Assembly: GCF_027744825.2 (NCBI RefSeq)
Contig: NC_071335.1
Span: 10,083,001 to 10,147,000, forward strand
Length of the DNA stretch: 64,000 bases
From: Synchiropus splendidus
Taxonomy: Eukaryota > Chordata > Actinopteri > Syngnathiformes > Callionymidae
Reading direction: 5' to 3'
Shown here piece by piece: positions 60,701-64,000 of this stretch. The translations under genes were made by a program, and so were the position numbers. The notes beneath the pieces were generated by a model, which was not told the origin of the DNA, made no database searches, and saw only the letters and a list, made by a program, of their open reading frames with translations. Numbering within the stretch: position 1 is the first letter of the stretch; every line of letters begins with the position of its first letter.

Positions 60701-63700
60701 ACATATACATTTTATTCCTCTTTGAAAACGGGAGCTTCTATTTTATATTTCCGTAGAGGACTGGTTGTATTCATCAGTTTTTAATGTGGGGAGGTTTTCA
60801 TGGTCATGGTCACTTATTCTCTACAGAAAAAGATCTTTTAATGCAGACATTAGCAATTTATCTAAAGCCTTTTAGAGACACTGACCGTGATACTAGAGTT
60901 GGAACCTTTGCGAAAATGTACCAGCATTCAAACCACTGTGAAATCAGAACTAGTAACAAAATAAATATTCCAATATTATTTTTTCTGCCACTGGTCTCAA
61001 CCTGCTCCACATGTACAGGTCTTAAGGAGACCAGATTCAAATCAAGGAAGTGCACCCTTATCACAAATGCTATCCTGAATTACACTAAAGCAAAGAGTGG
61101 AGTAAACATTCGATGTTAGAACATTCCTGGATGCCGACGGTGCGCTGGATCACTCCCAAAAAGGAATAATTTATTCCCTGTCCCATTTCACATAGTTCCT
61201 GAAAATTGTATCCAAATCTGTCTTTAAGTATTCAAATTATTTTGAATAGAGACAAATCAATGTGGTCAAAAACATAAGCTCCTTGGTGGAGGTGATGATT
61301 GTGGTGCTTCTTCGTATTCATTGTCCCTCAAGACTCAAGCAGCGTTTTCCCCTTTCTATAACGTTTTTTCCACGTGTCCACCATCTGCTGGTGTGAAGTA
61401 GTTGTCACTGCCTGAGGCACCTTCGCACCTGGGGCATATTTGCTTGATAGGCTTGTATCAATACTAATGGTTAAGTCTTTTATTTCTACAGCAGAAAATG
61501 CTTTCCAATCTCAAACATTTTGTCCTTACAATAGCTTACATAATGAATTGCCTTGAGTTTAGAAGTGCCGTTGCATGCAAATATCAAAACAGAAACTTCC
61601 CCATTAAATAGTAGGGCTAGCTAGACGGTTATGACAAGAATGATAACCCTGATGCTGAAAACCACATCCCTGTGGTATGGAGCATCAACACTTAACAGCG
61701 GCTAGTACTATCGTCTCCCTCTTTTTTTTTTTTTTTTTTTAAACAGGAGGGAGGCTCAATCTGTGTAGTGGGTGTCAAGATGACTGACACCATCTAAACC
61801 AGGTGTTTGATTAGGACATAGCAATAATAGGTATGTTCCAGATCAGGATTTTTGCTGCCGTTCACTGATACCCATCAGCCAGAATGTTGATCACCGCTAC
61901 TGTTCACCAAAACCGATGACATGGATCGACAAATAATTTGTCAAAATGACGTGACCTTCTGTGTACATGTGAAAAAAAAATGAACCATACACAGAACCAG
62001 ACATGTTTTGATATACCTCTTCAAGGAGGCAAAACCTTGAAAAACCTTGCAGCATGCAGCAACTATTATTATTATTATTATAGGACAACTGAAAAACATT
62101 TAATTCAATGTTAGACATCACACTTTGGTGAATCTCTTGAGACTTTACTATGTTTATGAAATATTTACATACTAGCCTCTTGTAGCGGGTCTCAAGAGAC
62201 AGTGAATTTATGAAAGTCTCCACTCCGGACGTTGTCAAACATTTCAGATTCAGGTGGCCAATGAACGCTGCACCAGACTCCAAAAGTCGACAGATTTGGT
62301 CGTTTCAGACCGATCTGGTCATCGAGATCGATGAAATTAATCATTATTCCTTGGTCAATTTGCTTAGCGTTCCGAATGTCACGCTTGGACCGGCGGGGGT
62401 TGCTAAGTGGTCGCTGTGCTAACAGCCAGCTGCTGAGGAACCAGCGGTCTCACTTTCACAAGCTTCTTAAACTCTCTGTGCACTGTCAAGTGCTGGCGCT
62501 TTAAATGGCGCATTTCATTTTGACACGCTTCCCTGCACAGCATTTTGCTGTGCATGTGCAGCAGGATGCAGATTGAAAGAAGCTCCACAGCAGACATTCT
62601 GCTGCCGAGTGTGCAGCTGGGAGGGAGGTGTGGACACATCACAAGCACAGGACTTCATCAGAGCGCCGGCTGTCATGAGATCAGTTGTGATCGTCATTCA
62701 CAGATCACGCTGAAACTGGCCGATCATGATCGTGACCGATCGATCGGAGCATCCCTAAGCAATAGCCATTTCACGCACTCACTCAACTGTTAGGTGCAGG
62801 GATTGTTGCAGGGTGGGGCCCAGCATGTCATTTACAGTGCATCAGGACACAATGAAAGTTCGGCGAATCAATGAATGATGACTATCATCATCAATCGTAA
62901 CTGTGAACGAAAGTTCGACTAACTGATCAGCCCTATAAAAATAGCGTGAATTTGGATACCTGCAGGTTTATCATCCAGCTGACCTTAGACATATGCAACG
63001 AGAGCAGCATAATCAAAACGTGTTTGTTCTTCAACTTACTCGGTCTATGGGAAGGTTGCAGAATGTGCAGTGAGAGACACTCGACTCTGGGGACCAATCA
63101 TCCAGTTCTTCAGGTTCACAGTCTGTCGTCACAAAAAGTGAAGTTGACAATTTACACAACCCCAACACCTATAATATTTTTTTTTTCATTTAAGTTATTA
63201 ATTTGAACTTACCATCGAATAAATTAAGATCTCTCATTAGCATTGAGCCATATATTCCCTCCAGAATACTTTCAAACCCTGAAAAACAACATATAAAAAC
63301 GTCACCTATGATAACAAAACAAAACAAAACTCACGGATTTGTCAAAAACCAAGCCCATTCAATGTGTTTGGCTAGCAGTCGAAATCCTATTTTGGTTATA
63401 GGATGAACTACATTTGCCACAAGTTGTCATTTGCATGTGTTAGGTAAGAAAGGAATAAACGTGTAGCTAAAACTCCCTTGCTACAAATACACCAACATGA
63501 ACGATGTTCGTAGCATTAGCATTGCCAACATAAAAGTCAATAAACCCCGCAACATCTACTCAGATTCCAATTTGGAAGGCAAATGTCAAGTGATACGACA
63601 GTCTAACCAGCTTAAAATGGGTTGTCATGCAGTCGAACGACAGAAAAATCCCATAAGAGTGGCCAAAAAGGCAGCTAGATGGGACAAAGAAAGCCAAGCG

Positions 63701-63919
63701 GCTAACTCCGCCGATTAGCCGGCTTGTAAATATTAGCACGGTAGCTCAACATGACGGAAAGTGCTCCGGAAAACACGTCATCTCAATTTTGAACAACAAT
63801 GCCCATTATTTGATTGCAATCATACCAACGCAATGGATCAATTTGTATCGCCACGAGTCAAGTTCTCGCCGAAACCCTCTCCTTTCTGCCGTGCATCTGG
63901 AGCACTGCACGGCCGCCAT
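50297..63919 (-). CDS. lcorl: LCORL, ligand-dependent nuclear receptor corepressor-like (long PALI2-type isoform)
   Basis: Minus-strand exons: 63826-63919 (ATG at 63919), 63213-63278, 63040-63122, 60562-60688, 59898-60122, 59674-59746, then 50297-54752. Phases agree and give about 1707 residues. The N terminus is highly conserved: [38 protein letters not shown] with CxxC-type CTFCNL, then [20 protein letters not shown]. Two CtBP-binding motifs follow, PLDLTV (59898 exon) and VLDLSK (59674 exon). The large last exon carries a Cys-rich start, many basic Ser/Pro segments, AT-hook-like RRGRPKKF and RPIGRPRKQ, and the conserved domain with [18 protein letters not shown] and RNPYEVMHF. In mammals the long LCOR and LCORL isoforms (PALI1, PALI2) bind PRC2. 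The protein is inferred to act in the nucleus as a repressor. Confidence 0.93.
55026..55031 (-). terminator. lcorl proximal polyadenylation signal (short isoform)
   Basis: AATAAA on the minus strand about 2.3 kb after the short-isoform stop and only 270 bases before the long-exon acceptor at 54752. Use of this site would end the short transcript; reading past it and splicing to 54752 would make the long one. Confidence 0.5.
55032..57290 (-). other. Short-isoform lcorl 3' UTR
   Basis: About 2.3 kb, AT-rich, without exons of its own on either strand that I can support. It ends at the proximal polyadenylation signal and lies wholly inside the intron removed in the long isoform. Confidence 0.5.
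57291..58332 (-). CDS. lcorl: lcorl short-isoform terminal exon with pipsqueak HTH
   Basis: Joined in phase 2 to the 59674 donor, this exon adds 346 residues and makes a protein of about 569, close to the usual 602 of human LCORL. It starts [17 protein letters not shown], followed by [17 protein letters not shown] with YGIP, which resembles a first helix-turn-helix. It ends with a clear HTH_psq domain: [19 protein letters not shown], then [20 protein letters not shown] and [15 protein letters not shown], as in LCOR. This domain gives sequence-directed DNA binding. The 3' UTR probably runs from 57290 to about 55010. Confidence 0.93.
61723..61740. repeat. Poly-T tract
   Basis: Eighteen or so consecutive T in lcorl intron 3, possibly the A-tail of an inserted minus-strand element; no element body was recognised beside it. 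A short (ATT)n run is at 62064-62081. Confidence 0.7.
62300..62757 (-). mobile_element. hAT-like element, 5' or 3' truncated, in lcorl intron 3
   Basis: The right edge ends ...GATCGGAGCATCCCTA, whose complement is the TAGGGATGCTCCGATC terminal repeat of a fish hAT-like family. Repeated CGATC/GATCG words nearby (62711-62743 and 62310-62332) fit its subterminal regions. No matching left terminal repeat was found, so the left border is approximate. Confidence 0.55.
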
Positions 63920-64000
63920 TCTGCGTCCTCCCCCTCTCTCCCCGACTACAGGAAGCGGCCTCCTTCTCCACTCGGCAGCAAAACAGCTGCAGTACTGCCA
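63920..64000 (-). promoter_or_regulatory. lcorl 5' UTR and promoter edge
   Basis: GC- and CpG-richer sequence immediately before the lcorl start codon (minus strand), cut off by the window end. The start context is GCAGAATGGCGG. A Met further upstream cannot be excluded because human LCORL has extra N-terminal alanines. Confidence 0.5.

Noticed and set aside
1..64000. CRISPR array, operon or prokaryotic island
   Set aside because: No regularly spaced repeats beyond microsatellites, and all real genes are spliced vertebrate genes.

Overview
This window is vertebrate nuclear DNA, most likely from a teleost fish. Four spliced protein-coding genes with GT-AG introns cover most of it. Between and inside them lie repeats of types common in fish: Tc1/mariner fragments, hAT-like non-autonomous elements, an L2/CR1-like LINE piece, and many short microsatellites. 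There are no bacterial-style operons, no CRISPR array and no recognisable tRNA or rRNA gene. The species cannot be named from this sequence.

Layout, left to right. (1) 1-3.9 kb has no recognised gene; a possible minus-strand 5' exon ends at a good splice donor at 2912. (2) haspin, + strand, 4035-13903, 15 coding exons: the mitotic histone H3 Thr3 kinase. (3) fam184b, - strand, 17031-37825, 18 coding exons: a long coiled-coil protein, tail to tail with haspin. (4) ncapg, + strand, 40282-47455, 21 coding exons: the condensin I HEAT-repeat subunit CAP-G, head to head with fam184b. (5) lcorl, - strand, 50297-63919: a transcriptional corepressor, tail to tail with ncapg, with six shared 5' exons and two alternative terminal exons. 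One terminal exon (57291-58332) carries a pipsqueak DNA-binding domain. The other (50297-54752) is 4.5 kb and encodes the PALI2-type, PRC2-associated C terminus.

The order and orientation fam184b(-)/ncapg(+)/lcorl(-) matches the mammalian body-size locus FAM184B-NCAPG-LCORL. Here haspin sits beside it as a many-exon gene. In mammals haspin is an intronless gene inside an ITGAE intron, so this copy has the form expected of the ancestral gene.

How the genes relate: haspin and ncapg both act on mitotic chromosomes, and both have upstream TTTGAA (CHR-like) elements typical of G2/M genes. lcorl encodes a chromatin repressor with two CtBP-binding motifs. The exon models below were built by hand. 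Splice phases agree across every junction, which supports them strongly; the least certain junction is the fam184b exon near 18.4-18.55 kb. One cluster of unidentified exon-like minus-strand segments (15.3-16.5 kb) deserves a second look.
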